Of a stretch of DNA of 64,000 nt, positions 1 through 8,750 are shown piece by piece. This DNA comes from Clostridioides sp. ES-S-0054-01 (GTDB taxonomy: Bacteria; Bacillota; Clostridia; Peptostreptococcales; Peptostreptococcaceae), in assembly GCA_021561035.1 (NCBI GenBank), contig CP067346.1, positions 1,457,001 through 1,521,000 of the forward strand, read 5' to 3'. The notes under the pieces are model-generated. The model was not told where the DNA came from and searched no databases. It saw only the letters and a list, made by a program, of their open reading frames with translations. Position 1 is the first letter of the stretch; every line of letters starts with the position of its first letter. A program made the position numbers and the translations under genes.

Positions 1-409
1 TGGAATCTTGATAAGTGAGCTTCTTGAAGCTAAAAAAGAAGTAGCACATAGTATAGAAAAATTAATACTACAGCCGATGCAAGCACAAGAGGAACTTAGA
101 CGTTACCTTTTAAACAACGGTTATGAAATTTTCAAAGAAGTTTTAGTGAGAGAAGATTTTAGAATATATGAAATAATAGTTGCCAAATATACAGGTAAAA
201 ATACTATAATAGAAGATGAGATATATTATGAGGTTGGAATAAAACTTTTAGAAAATAAGGGCTCTCTTTTTAATGATTTTATAGAAAAAAAGATAAAAAC
301 ATATAGTTCTATAGTTAGTAATTTAGAAGGAAAAAATGGAGAAACTATAGATAAGAAGAGAGAAGAAAGTGAAGTTGCAATAAAAAAACTTGAAAATTTA
401 ATAAAATAA
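1..409 (+). CDS. trmK: tRNA (adenine(22)-N1)-methyltransferase TrmK, C-terminal part
   Basis: The frame is open from the window edge to a TAA at 407-409, so the gene is cut at its 5' end and only about 135 residues are present. The visible part begins in the Gly-Ile-Leu-Ile-Ser-Glu stretch of the methyltransferase fold and continues through LILQPMQAQEELRRYL, which I recognise from the YqfN/TrmK family. A Lys/Glu-rich helical tail follows. TrmK uses S-adenosylmethionine to methylate N1 of A22 in bacterial tRNA. The Nif3-like gene starts 13 bases downstream, the usual Firmicute pairing after rpoD. The SAM-binding N-terminus lies outside the window. Confidence 0.85.
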   Translation, partial: GILISELLEAKKEVAHSIEKLILQPMQAQEELRRYLLNNGYEIFKEVLVREDFRIYEIIVAKYTGKNTIIEDEIYYEVGIKLLENKGSLFNDFIEKKIKTYSSIVSNLEGKNGETIDKKREESEVAIKKLENLIK

Positions 410-422
410 ATTGGAGGTATAT

Positions 423-1520
423 ATGCTATTAAAGAGTCTAACTAGAAAAATTGAAAAAAAGTACCCTCTAAACTTAGCGGAGGATTGGGACAATGTAGGT
501 CTTATAGTTGGAGATTTTGATATGGATGTAAAAAGGGTATTAGTATCTTTAGAAGCTAATGAAGATGTTATTGATGAAGCTATATCCAAAAATATAGATT
601 TAATTGTGACACATCATCCTTTTATATTTGGAAAAATTAATAAGATTAATAGTGCAGATTTAAAAGGTAGACTTATCCAAAAACTTATTAAAAATGATAT
701 ATCACTTTACTCTATGCATACTAATTTTGATATAGCATTTGATGGTCTAAATGACTATTTTATGGAAATTATGGAATTTAGTAACTCAAAAGTTTTAGAT
801 GTAACGGAAAGCGAGAATTTATACAAACTAGCAGTATATGTTCCATGTAACTATTCAGATGAAATTAGAAAGGTTTTAAGTAATTCAGGAGCAGGTAATA
901 TAGGCAATTATAGTGATTGTACGTTTTCAATAGAAGGTGAAGGACAATTTAAGCCATTAGAAGGCTCTAATCCGTTTCTTGGAAGTGTAAATGGTATAGA
1001 AACTGTAAATGAAGTTAAAATTGAAACTGTAGTGCCACAGAAGCTTTTAGGAGGGGTAATAAGTTCTATGTTGGATGCACATCCTTATGAAGAAGTTGCA
1101 TATGATTTGTACAAGCTAGAAAATAAAGGCAAGACATTTGGCCTAGGTAGAGTAAGTAGACTTGATGAAAGTATGACATTGGAAAACCTTTCAAATAAAA
1201 TAAAAGAGAAATTAAATATGAAACATATCAGAGTGGTGGGAAATCTTAGTACAAATATAACGAAAGTAGCAGTTGTAACAGGGGCTGGTTCAGAGTTTGT
1301 AAAAAAGGCTAAGAGACAAGGAGCAGAAGTCTTAATAACTGGAGATGTAAAGTATCATGAGGCACAAGATGCCCTTGATATTGGAATGTGTATAGTGGAT
1401 TGTGGTCATTTTGATACAGAAGATATATTCAAAAACGTTATGAAGAGATTTTTGGATGAATTTAGTGAAATTGAAGTAATAAAAAGTGATGTATATTTGA
1501 ATCCATTTAGTATCATTTAG
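423..1520 (+). CDS. Nif3-like dinuclear metal center protein (DUF34, YqfO family)
   Basis: This 365-residue protein matches the long form of the NIF3/DUF34 family. Metal-ligand motifs are visible: DWDNVGL near the N-terminus, VTHHPFIF, MHTNFD, and near the C-terminus GDVKYHEAQDA and DCGHFDTE. The central third, including the DAHPYEEVAYDLY stretch, is the PII-like insertion found in the ~370-residue Firmicute versions. The ATG at 423 sits 6 bases after GGAGG at 413-417; an upstream in-frame TTG at 411 overlaps that site and is rejected. It is probably co-transcribed with trmK. The exact reaction is not settled for the family; a hydrolase or metal-trafficking role has been proposed. Confidence 0.9.
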   Translation: MLLKSLTRKIEKKYPLNLAEDWDNVGLIVGDFDMDVKRVLVSLEANEDVIDEAISKNIDLIVTHHPFIFGKINKINSADLKGRLIQKLIKNDISLYSMHTNFDIAFDGLNDYFMEIMEFSNSKVLDVTESENLYKLAVYVPCNYSDEIRKVLSNSGAGNIGNYSDCTFSIEGEGQFKPLEGSNPFLGSVNGIETVNEVKIETVVPQKLLGGVISSMLDAHPYEEVAYDLYKLENKGKTFGLGRVSRLDESMTLENLSNKIKEKLNMKHIRVVGNLSTNITKVAVVTGAGSEFVKKAKRQGAEVLITGDVKYHEAQDALDIGMCIVDCGHFDTEDIFKNVMKRFLDEFSEIEVIKSDVYLNPFSII

Positions 1521-1635
1521 CAGTATTTGATTATTCAAAATTCTATGAAGCAGAAACCCTGTTACTTTAGTCATAGGGGGTTCAGTATAAAATACTATAT
1601 AAAAAATAAATTTGAGTTTAATTAGGGGGATAAGG

Positions 1636-2208
1636 ATGAAAGCAGCAGTAATTTTTCATAGTGTTTGTGGGAGTACATATTTATTAGCTAGAGAGTATAA
1701 AGAGGTTCTTGAAGAAATGAATATCGAGGTAGATATATTTAAAGTAAGTGATGAAGTTGCAAAAACACTTCCTCAATATTATTTGATAAATTCTAAAGAG
1801 TATAAAGATGAATTTGAAAGTATAAACGTAATTAAATCTGGAAAAGAACTACTAGATTATGATGTTGTATTTATGGGGTCACCAACTTATTATGGAAATG
1901 TATCTGGTCAAATGAAGATGTTTATGGATAGTTTTTCTGATATTTGGGTAGGAGCATCTTTAAGCGGGAAAACATTTGGTTGTTTTGCTACAGCAGGTTC
2001 ACAACATGGAGGAGGAGAACTAGCTCTGCAAGCAATGAACATATTTGCCCAACATATGGGAATGACTCTTTTATCAGTTCCATGTACAGTAAGAGGAAGT
2101 CATCCAGCATATGGAATACTTCATATAGCAGGAGATAACTCTGATATAAGACCAAGTGATGATGTTAAGTTGGGTATAAGAGATTACCTAAAAAGACTTA
2201 ATATATAA
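1636..2208 (+). CDS. Flavodoxin-like / NAD(P)H-dependent FMN reductase family protein
   Basis: A 190-residue flavodoxin-fold protein. The N-terminus MKAAVIFHSVCGSTYLLA is the first beta strand plus the FMN-phosphate-binding loop. VFMGSPTYYGNVSGQMKMF and the later FATAGSQHGGGE loop are typical of WrbA/flavodoxin-type oxidoreductases. I chose the ATG at 1636 because it follows AGGGGGATAAGG; the in-frame upstream start at 1612 has no ribosome site. It stands alone and ends in a strong hairpin shared with the opposing nimB gene. A redox role with FMN is likely; the physiological partner is unknown. Confidence 0.8.
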   Translation: MKAAVIFHSVCGSTYLLAREYKEVLEEMNIEVDIFKVSDEVAKTLPQYYLINSKEYKDEFESINVIKSGKELLDYDVVFMGSPTYYGNVSGQMKMFMDSFSDIWVGASLSGKTFGCFATAGSQHGGGELALQAMNIFAQHMGMTLLSVPCTVRGSHPAYGILHIAGDNSDIRPSDDVKLGIRDYLKRLNI

Positions 2209-2213
2209 GATAT

Positions 2214-2268
2214 CAAATAAAAATACCTAAAAGTGATTGTATAGATACTTTTAGGTATTTTTATTTGA
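2214..2268. terminator. Bidirectional terminator between flavodoxin gene and nimB
   Basis: AAAAATACCTAAAAGT pairs with ACTTTTAGGTATTTTT around a short loop, with A and T runs on both sides. It can therefore stop both convergent genes. Confidence 0.85.
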
Positions 2269-2736
2269 CTATAAACGTGAGGCTTTACCAGAAATATGGT
2301 CAATTTCTATTTTAACTACAGTTGTTAAATTCATATCTTTCTCTATGTATTTCATGCCTTCTTCAAAGAATCCTTTAGAATATTTTTTTATTATTTCTAC
2401 AAGAGCATTTTTCTTTTCTTCATTTTCTACAGTACAAGCTTTCCCAAATACTATAGCACTAGAATAAGTAGTACTAAATTTGTCTGGAATAACATTTTCA
2501 TTAGCAACTACTAGAAAAGAAACTTTGTTGTTTTTTGATATATTATCTAACTTATGACCATTTCTTGCACAATGGAAGTAAATCGAATCATTAAAATATA
2601 CATAGTTTACAGCAACTCCATAAGGATAGCCATTTTCAGATATAGTGGAAAAAGTACCAAATTCACCATTTTTTAATACTTCGACAGTATCTTCTTTTGT
2701 CATTTCTCTCTTTTTTAATCTCATTTCTCTAAACAT
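2269..2736 (-). CDS. nimB: NimB-type nitroimidazole reductase, heme-binding PNPOx-fold protein
   Basis: This 155-residue protein has the split-barrel fold of pyridoxamine-phosphate-oxidase-like flavoproteins. The segment SIYFHCARNGHKLDNI is characteristic of the NimA family. By my count the His of YFH is residue 55, which matches the heme ligand I recall being reported for C. difficile NimB. That protein inactivates 5-nitroimidazoles such as metronidazole, and resistance has been linked to heme and to a promoter substitution giving constitutive expression. The start follows AGAGGATGAT with good spacing. It is divergent from the tryptophan T-box. I cannot say from this sequence which promoter allele is present. 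Family assignment is strong; the activity is from established knowledge. Confidence 0.82.
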   Translation of the reverse strand: MFREMRLKKREMTKEDTVEVLKNGEFGTFSTISENGYPYGVAVNYVYFNDSIYFHCARNGHKLDNISKNNKVSFLVVANENVIPDKFSTTYSSAIVFGKACTVENEEKKNALVEIIKKYSKGFFEEGMKYIEKDMNLTTVVKIEIDHISGKASRL

Positions 2737-2833
2737 AATATCATCCTCTCTAATTTTGATGTTTAAATTAAATTTTAGAACATTTACAAAAATTATGCTA
2801 TGTTTTTTACAAATTTAAAATAAAAAATTAGAG

Positions 2834-2862
2834 TTGACAATTATAAAAGTTTAGAATATTAT
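2834..2862 (+). promoter_or_regulatory. SigmaA promoter of the T-box / trpP transcript
   Basis: TTGACA at 2834-2839 and TATTAT at 2857-2862 are separated by 17 bases, just ahead of the T-box leader. Confidence 0.7.
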
Positions 2863-2874
2863 AATATCAACAGC

Positions 2875-3167
2875 AAATTAAAAATCCTATGACAAGGAAG
2901 AGTAATTATGTTTAGCTTCAATATAGAGAGCTGAGGATGGTGGAATCTTAGCAAGAAGGAATATAGTGAATGGACCTTAGAGGAGTAAATTGAAATCATA
3001 TTATTATGAGAGTAGACTTTATCGTCAGTCGCACGTTACAGCGAATAGGGTATGTAAGTACCTGATAATGAGATGTATAAGAGTTAAACAATAGTTTATT
3101 TTTATATAATTTAGGTGGCAACGCGGATATTCTCCGTCCTATTTATTTAGGACGGAGTTTTTTATTT
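2875..3167 (+). promoter_or_regulatory. T-box riboswitch, tryptophan-specific
   Basis: The leader carries the conserved T-box AGGTGGCAACGCGG at 3113-3126, followed by a terminator hairpin (CTCCGTCCT pairing with AGGACGGAG, 3132-3157) and a T run. In the Stem I specifier loop the sequence GTGAATGGACC places codon TGG at 2971-2973, which reads as Trp. Uncharged tRNA-Trp should pair with TGG and with the T-box bulge, forming the antiterminator and turning on the transporter gene downstream. Confidence 0.93.
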
Positions 3168-3309
3168 AAAAAATTTTAAGAGAAAATGTATAATTTGATA
3201 TAAAAGGTGGTGAAAGAGATGTTATGAACTATCAAAGTTAAAGAGAATGATTTAGAAAATTGGCAAGAAAATAAAATAAATATTAAACAAATTAGGGGGA
3301 ATTATTATA

Positions 3310-3861
3310 ATGAAAACAAATACAAAAAAATTAACTTTAAATGCAATACTTTTAGCTATGGGTTTATTAATACATCAACTTACACCTGCTATAGGGCTTC
3401 CAATGCAACCAGATATATCTTTAGCAATGATGTTTATAATAATGATATTAAATAAAGATGATTATAGGATTTGTCTAGTAGCAGGAATTGTGACAGGGAT
3501 ATTTGCGGCGTTAACAACTAAATTTCCAGGTGGTCAAGTTCCAAATATACTTGATAAAACGATTACAATAAATATAATGTTCATGATAATGTATGTAATT
3601 TATAAATTACCATTTATGAAGAACTTAAGCAATAAAAAGCAAGATTTAATAGTAGCTACAATAATATTTCCAATAGGTACTATTGTTAGTGGAACTACAT
3701 TTTTACTAGTTGCCGAGGCAATAGTAGGTCTTCCTGGAGGTTCATTTATGGCATTATTTATGGTTGCAGTAGCACCGGCAATACTAATAAATTTAATAGC
3801 TGGTTTGCTGTTATTTAAGATAGTAAGCATGTCTATAAGAAGGGTAAGTTATCAAGGATAG
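3310..3861 (+). CDS. trpP: Probable tryptophan transporter, TrpP family
   Basis: A 183-residue integral membrane protein with about five hydrophobic helices, resembling the S components of energy-coupling-factor transporters. The motif GLPMQPDISLAMMFI and the segment ALTTKFPGGQVPNILDK are typical of TrpP/YhaG. A good AGGGGGA site precedes the ATG. The Trp T-box just upstream supports tryptophan as the substrate, because the gene would be induced when charged tRNA-Trp is scarce. No ATPase or transmembrane ECF partner is adjacent. Confidence 0.88.
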   Translation: MKTNTKKLTLNAILLAMGLLIHQLTPAIGLPMQPDISLAMMFIIMILNKDDYRICLVAGIVTGIFAALTTKFPGGQVPNILDKTITINIMFMIMYVIYKLPFMKNLSNKKQDLIVATIIFPIGTIVSGTTFLLVAEAIVGLPGGSFMALFMVAVAPAILINLIAGLLLFKIVSMSIRRVSYQG

Positions 3862-3921
3862 AGGTTATGATTTATAATGATATTATAAGAAAATGTTGTT
3901 GTAGAAAATAATAAAATAGTA

Positions 3922-3962
3922 AAGAGGTATAAAGTTGAATGTAATACTTAATACCTCTTCAA
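3922..3962 (+). terminator. Hairpin after trpP
   Basis: AGAGGTAT pairs with ATACCTCT in the gap between trpP and the opposing HD-domain gene. The T tail is short. Confidence 0.5.
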
Positions 3963-3995
3963 AATTAAATTATAAAAAGTTATAAGGAAACTGTC

Positions 3996-4472
3996 TTATA
4001 TATGATAAGGAGATAATAAAGAATGTATCTTTAAAGTCTCAACTAAACAACAAAATTTATCCAACAAACACACAATAAGTGCTTCTTTGTACCTAGGAGG
4101 CTTAACAGTAAGAGGCCACATATGTTTTAAAATTATATCCGTTTCTTTTTCATTTATTTGAAAAAATAAAGTTGCATTTTTTAATGCTTCTCTAGGGTGA
4201 GTAAATCCATGTAATCCTTTTCTATCACCTTTGTAATGCCAATCGTAAAGAAAAAAGTCGTGTAGTAAAGCTCCTCTAATTACACTTTGAATATCAACAT
4301 TTAGGTGCAATTTTTTACATAATAAATAACTATAATATGCTACTGATAAACTATGTTCAAGACATGAAACATTGCCATGATGAGGAAAAGTTCTCATAAG
4401 TTGTACTTTTTCAGAAGAAAGTATCTCAGAAGCACATTCATTAAAATATTTGATTTCAGCTTTTGACAACAT
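3996..4472 (-). CDS. HD-domain phosphohydrolase-like protein
   Basis: This 158-residue protein carries an HD-type metal site: EHSLSVAYYSYLL, then ALLHDFFLYDWH with the His-Asp doublet, and a later HMWPLT. It is close to a minimal HD domain and has no fused synthetase or sensor part. The first ATG of the frame lies inside the ribosome site, so the second ATG at 4472 (MLSKAEIKYF) is the better start. HD proteins hydrolyse phosphate esters of nucleotides or signalling nucleotides; the substrate here cannot be read from the sequence. Confidence 0.72.
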   Translation of the reverse strand: MLSKAEIKYFNECASEILSSEKVQLMRTFPHHGNVSCLEHSLSVAYYSYLLCKKLHLNVDIQSVIRGALLHDFFLYDWHYKGDRKGLHGFTHPREALKNATLFFQINEKETDIILKHMWPLTVKPPRYKEALIVCLLDKFCCLVETLKIHSLLSPYHI

Positions 4473-4588
4473 TATGCAAATCTCCATTTCTAGTAATATA
4501 AATACTATATTTCAACGATAATATGAAATATTTCTTATCCTACAAAATATAATACCCAATAATACAAGTAAGATACACTTTATGGTAT

Positions 4589-5449
4589 TTAAAGTAAAAG
4601 AGATTTTATTAGGCTATACAATGAAAAAATTAAAAACAAAGCTATAGCAATATATAGTATCTTTCTAAGAGGATTTCCAAAATTTATGGTCCATCCAAGA
4701 CCAAACCTTTTATTAACCATCAATGATGGGTCATTTGGATTATTATACATGGTGCCTGCTATCCAATATTTCTCATCTTCTTCTGGCGAATAGGAAGAGT
4801 TGGATTTTAAATTTGGAGAATTAATATATAATAAAATCATTAAACAAAATTCAGTACCTATTAATTTAAATATATTAAGAAATGATTTTTCCATAAGAAT
4901 ATCAGGAGACCCATTTATACTCCAATGAGTAGCAATTAAGTCTGGCAGTTGATTATAATTAAATGTTAAAAAAATACTCATTCCAAAAGTAAATAGTATT
5001 GGTATTAAATACAGTATTTTAAATTTTTTTATTAGTTTATTTTTCTTATTTATAAAATCCATATCTACTATTAGTTTTGAGTCTACATCTATATGACCTA
5101 ATGTAGAATAAATTTCTGATTTAAGTTTTTTAGCTTTTTTATGAACATGAATATACAATATACTTTCATAAAATAAAAAGATTATAATACCAATAAAATA
5201 AGAGAGTTCCAATTTATCAAATAGAAAAACCAGGATAAAAACTAATATAAAATCTATAATAAAGCCTAAAGATAAAAATTTTTTAAATTCTTTATCCAAA
5301 TTTATAAAGTAAGTGTAGTTTTTATGTTCTTGGTCTATAGAAACTCCATAAATATGTTTTTTGCCTACAAAATAGGGCATAAAATAAAATGTAGCATACA
5401 TCAAGATTAGAATCGGAAATATTGTAAATAAACATTCAATCTTACTCAT
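4589..5449 (-). CDS. DUF1648/DUF5808 multispanning membrane protein
   Basis: A 286-residue protein with about seven hydrophobic segments. LPDLIATHWSINGSPD is the DUF1648 signature, and YWIAGTMYNNPNDPSLMV is the DUF5808 signature. Its start overlaps the end of the upstream GntR-type regulator by 8 bases, so the two are translated together. This regulator/membrane-protein pairing is common in Firmicutes, where relatives are suggested to sense or resist cell-envelope stress. The substrate or partner is unknown. Confidence 0.78.
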   Translation of the reverse strand: MSKIECLFTIFPILILMYATFYFMPYFVGKKHIYGVSIDQEHKNYTYFINLDKEFKKFLSLGFIIDFILVFILVFLFDKLELSYFIGIIIFLFYESILYIHVHKKAKKLKSEIYSTLGHIDVDSKLIVDMDFINKKNKLIKKFKILYLIPILFTFGMSIFLTFNYNQLPDLIATHWSINGSPDILMEKSFLNIFKLIGTEFCLMILLYINSPNLKSNSSYSPEEDEKYWIAGTMYNNPNDPSLMVNKRFGLGWTINFGNPLRKILYIAIALFLIFSLYSLIKSLLL

Positions 5450-5831
5450 AATATTTCACCTCATACTTGTCAAATAAATTTGAACTTAGTGACAAAAATT
5501 CTTCTTTGCTAATGCCTGATAAATAAGATTTTGCTACTAATAGTTCCAATTCAAGCTTATTTTTTTGACGAGCTGTATTGTCTATTTTCATTGGTAATTG
5601 AGCAACAATAGCACCTTTTCTTCTATCAATATTTAATAATCCCTCTTCTTTTAGTTCATTGTAGGATTTATTCACTGTATGTAAATTTACACCAATATTT
5701 TCAGCCATACTTCTTACAGATGGAAGTGATTCATTTATTTTCAATTCTCCTGAAGCTATAGCCTTGGTTATTTCTTCCTTAATTTGTACATAAATAGATT
5801 TATCACTATTAAAATCTAAATTTAAAACCAT
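5442..5831 (-). CDS. GntR-family regulator, YtrA subfamily
   Basis: The 129-residue length fits the YtrA subfamily, which has a winged helix and only a short dimerisation tail. The N-terminal winged helix shows SIYVQIKEEITKAIASGEL and LPSVRSMAENIGVNLHTVNKSYNELK. A GGAGG lies before the ATG. It leads an operon with the DUF1648 membrane protein. A 19-bp inverted repeat about 40 bases upstream is a likely self-operator. Confidence 0.85.
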   Translation of the reverse strand: MVLNLDFNSDKSIYVQIKEEITKAIASGELKINESLPSVRSMAENIGVNLHTVNKSYNELKEEGLLNIDRRKGAIVAQLPMKIDNTARQKNKLELELLVAKSYLSGISKEEFLSLSSNLFDKYEVKYYE

Positions 5832-5868
5832 AAAAAACCTCCATTATGCTTTGTAAATGAAAACGATT

Positions 5869-5887
5869 GTTATATACATAGTATAAC
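5869..5887. promoter_or_regulatory. Candidate operator of the YtrA-type regulator
   Basis: GTTATA, a 7-base spacer TACATAG, then TATAAC form an inverted repeat upstream of the GntR gene. The ATATACATAG core resembles operators I associate with YtrA-type regulators. Confidence 0.5.
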
Positions 5888-6022
5888 ATAAAAAATAATA
5901 ACAAACACAAAATATAAATTTATATTTTGTAAAAATTGTAATTTAAAAAATAACATAATTTTTATTAAAATAATACAGATACTATTTATAGATAGAAATA
6001 AAAATTAGAAAGGAGAAAAAAT

Positions 6023-6469
6023 ATGTTAACATATTTAATGAAAAGACAAATGCATAAAAAAGATGATGGAATGAGTAAACCAATGATGTTTACAGGAGCT
6101 GTACTTACAGGTGTAGGTGTATATGCTGTATACAAAATGGTAAAAAATCGTAAATCTAATTCTCAAATGGTCAATACAAATTATTATGGGAATAGCGATT
6201 ATGATGATTATAAATATGACGAATTTGATTATGACTGTGATTGTAGAGACAAAAAACAAGATTATGAATATGAAGAACTAAAAAAAAAAGTAAAAGAATT
6301 TAATTCAAGAAGAATAAACTGTGAAAATTGTCCACATGTTTCTCAAGAAGAAATGATGCAATATGTAAATAGTGTTAAAGATGTAAAGAATGATATTGAT
6401 TTACATGAAGACGATAAAAAAGATAATATTTATAAGGAAGATGAATACAAAAAATATGAAGAAGAGTAA
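6023..6469 (+). CDS. Hypothetical membrane-anchored Asp/Tyr-rich protein
   Basis: A 148-residue protein I cannot assign. After a short basic N-terminus, residues about 20-42 form one hydrophobic helix (MFTGAVLTGVGVYAVYKMV). A very acidic, Tyr-rich stretch follows (YDDYKYDEFDYDCDCRD). The rest is highly charged, with one CENCPH motif that could bind metal. AAGGAG lies 7 bases before the ATG. It stands alone between the GntR operon and the two-component system, and has its own terminator. Confidence 0.65.
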   Translation: MLTYLMKRQMHKKDDGMSKPMMFTGAVLTGVGVYAVYKMVKNRKSNSQMVNTNYYGNSDYDDYKYDEFDYDCDCRDKKQDYEYEELKKKVKEFNSRRINCENCPHVSQEEMMQYVNSVKDVKNDIDLHEDDKKDNIYKEDEYKKYEEE

Positions 6470-6527
6470 GTAAAATTCTGTATAATTAAACAAGTAGTTG
6501 TGTTAGATTATTTAACATAAAGTTTCT

Positions 6528-6606
6528 AAAATGTAAGTTGTAGCTTAAGTTGAAGAAGTATCTATTATTCTTAATTGAGTTAAGTAACAACTTACATTTT
6601 TGTTTT
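6528..6606 (+). terminator. Hairpin after the Asp/Tyr-rich gene
   Basis: AAAATGTAAGTTGT pairs with ACAACTTACATTTT across a long imperfect loop and is followed by TTGTTTT. Confidence 0.6.
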
Positions 6607-6735
6607 ATAAATTTTAATAACTCTTTGTGACTATTTTGTAATTATAGATATATTTTAGTATATAAGGTATTTGTGTATAATAAAAACTGTACAGGTAAAT
6701 AATTTAAAATCAAAATGGAAAGAAAGGAAATAGCT

Positions 6736-7440
6736 ATGTTAAAGTTGTTGATAGTTGAGGATGATAGTACTATATCTTTTGGAATAAAGTATGCTCTAGA
6801 ACAAGAAGGATTTAGTATAGATATATCAAAGGATTTATCAAGTGGAAAAGAAATGATTTCTTCTAATGAATACAGCATGATACTGTTGGATGTTACATTA
6901 CCAGATGGAACAGGTTATGAACTGTGTCAATATATAAGAGGATTCTCTCAAATTCCGATAATATTCTTGACTGCTTGTGATGAGGAAGTAAATATTGTTA
7001 TGGGTCTTGATATAGGTGGAGATGATTATATAACAAAACCTTTTAGAATTAGAGAATTAATATCTAGAATAAAAGCTGTTTTGAGAAGAAAAGGTAATAC
7101 TTTAGAAGAAGATAAGAAAATACTCAAATTTGGAGATTTAAGTATATATACCTTAGAAGCTAGAGTATATAAAAATGAAAAAGAAATATTTCTGACATCA
7201 GTTGAATATAAACTTCTTCTAATTCTTATACAGAACAAAAATACAGTTTTAAGTAGAACTCAAATATTGGAAAAACTTTGGGATGTAACTTATGATTTTG
7301 TAAATGATAATACTCTAACTGTTTATATAAAAAGGCTTAGAGAAAAAATAGGGGATGATTTATATAAACCAATCTACATAGAAACTGTAAGAGGTCTTGG
7401 TTATAAATGGATAGGGAGTGAAAATAGTGTTTCTATATAA
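6736..7440 (+). CDS. OmpR-family response regulator
   Basis: The 234-residue protein has a receiver domain (LLIVEDD, phospho-acceptor Asp about residue 52 in LLDVTLPDG, Lys in DDYITKPF) and a C-terminal OmpR winged helix (LTSVEYKLL, LTVYIKRLREKIG, IETVRGLGYKW). AAAGGAAA precedes the ATG at 6736; an earlier in-frame ATG at 6715 overlaps that site. A TATAAT lies at 6676-6681. It overlaps the kinase gene and probably controls the ABC transporter just downstream, as in peptide-antibiotic sensing modules. Confidence 0.9.
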   Translation: MLKLLIVEDDSTISFGIKYALEQEGFSIDISKDLSSGKEMISSNEYSMILLDVTLPDGTGYELCQYIRGFSQIPIIFLTACDEEVNIVMGLDIGGDDYITKPFRIRELISRIKAVLRRKGNTLEEDKKILKFGDLSIYTLEARVYKNEKEIFLTSVEYKLLLILIQNKNTVLSRTQILEKLWDVTYDFVNDNTLTVYIKRLREKIGDDLYKPIYIETVRGLGYKWIGSENSVSI

Positions 7441-8671
7441 TCCGGAAGTGAAGAAGTTTTTAAGTAAGTATGTTATTTTGATGTTTGTTGTTATTATCAT
7501 ATCTGTTGGATTTAGCATAGTCAACGTGTCTATAACTAAAGATATGATTGTAAAAAACAATCAGGCTATAATAGGAACACTATCAAGTAAGTATCCAAAC
7601 TTAGAAAGTGATATAGTAGATATAATAACTCAAGGAAACTCTATGGAAAATATAGATTATGGTCATAAAATATTAAGTAAGTATAATTATGATAAATCTA
7701 TTAGGATAAACTCTGAGCCTATTACTTCTAAATTAGTTTTAGAGACTATCAAAATAAATATAATCTTAGTCTGTATAATATTTATTTTGATATTTGTGTT
7801 GGTTGTTAGATATTTTAAGGAAATGTACAATGATTTATCAGATATGACTAAGTATGTTTACTATAGTTCAGAGGGAAAAGCATTTGATATGAAAAATAAA
7901 AATCAAGAAGGGCAGATAGGTCTTTTAAAAACTGAACTCTTAAAGATGACAACAATTCTTAATGAAAAAGTTGAACTTTTAAAATCAGAAAAGATATTTT
8001 TAAATAATACAATTTCCGACATATCACACCAATTAAAAACCCCTATGACTTCTTTAATAATGCTGAATGATTTATTATATAATGATGTACCATATGAAGT
8101 AAAAATCGATTTTTTGAATAAGATAAAAAATCAATTAAATAGAATGGATTGGTTGATTAAAAGCATGCTTAAATTATCAAAGGTAGAAGCAAAAGTGATA
8201 AACTTTAAAAAGGATAAGATAAAATTTAGTGAACTCATACATAGAGCAATGCAATCTATGAAAATACCTATGGATATTAAAAATCAAAAATTGACTATAG
8301 AGGGAAGTGATAATGTATCTTATATTGGTGATATTGACTGGTCTGTTGAAGCATTAGTGAATATAATCAAAAATTGTATAGAACACACTCCTGAATTTGG
8401 AAATATAATTATAACTTATAAAGAAAACCCATTATTTTCTGAACTAGTAATAAAAGATGATGGCGAGGGAATAGATAAAAAAGATATACCACATGTATTT
8501 AAACGATTCTATAGAGGAAGTAGTAGTTCAAAAGAAGATAGTGTAGGAATAGGTCTTGCAATGTCAAAATCTATAGTAGAAAGCCAAAATGGAGATATAT
8601 ATGTAAACAGTGAAAAAGGTAAGGGTACAGAATTTCATATAATATTTCATAAAATGTACGATAGTGACTAA
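7427..8671 (+). CDS. Sensor histidine kinase, partner of the preceding regulator
   Basis: Two N-terminal membrane helices (near residues 15-35 and 105-125) flank a short extracellular loop of about 70 residues. A HAMP-like linker follows, then the phospho-acceptor His in DISHQLKTPMTSL (about residue 201), and an ATPase domain with N, G1 and G2 boxes (IIKNCIEHTPE, DDGEGI, GIGLAMSKSI). The GTG at 7427 follows GGGAGTG and is preferred over the GTG at 7418. It overlaps the response regulator gene, so translation is coupled. The small sensor loop suggests signalling with the ABC permease. Confidence 0.9.
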   Translation: MFLYNPEVKKFLSKYVILMFVVIIISVGFSIVNVSITKDMIVKNNQAIIGTLSSKYPNLESDIVDIITQGNSMENIDYGHKILSKYNYDKSIRINSEPITSKLVLETIKINIILVCIIFILIFVLVVRYFKEMYNDLSDMTKYVYYSSEGKAFDMKNKNQEGQIGLLKTELLKMTTILNEKVELLKSEKIFLNNTISDISHQLKTPMTSLIMLNDLLYNDVPYEVKIDFLNKIKNQLNRMDWLIKSMLKLSKVEAKVINFKKDKIKFSELIHRAMQSMKIPMDIKNQKLTIEGSDNVSYIGDIDWSVEALVNIIKNCIEHTPEFGNIIITYKENPLFSELVIKDDGEGIDKKDIPHVFKRFYRGSSSSKEDSVGIGLAMSKSIVESQNGDIYVNSEKGKGTEFHIIFHKMYDSD

Positions 8672-8750
8672 TCTGTAATATTTAATTCACTTTATAGTAA
8701 TAGTCAAAACCTAATATATGAAGTATAGAATATAAATATTGGAGGTAGTC

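Noticed and set aside
3188..3300. Readable in-frame stretch between the Trp T-box and trpP that could be a leader peptide
   Set aside because: Only very short frames have starts, and the T-box already explains the regulation.
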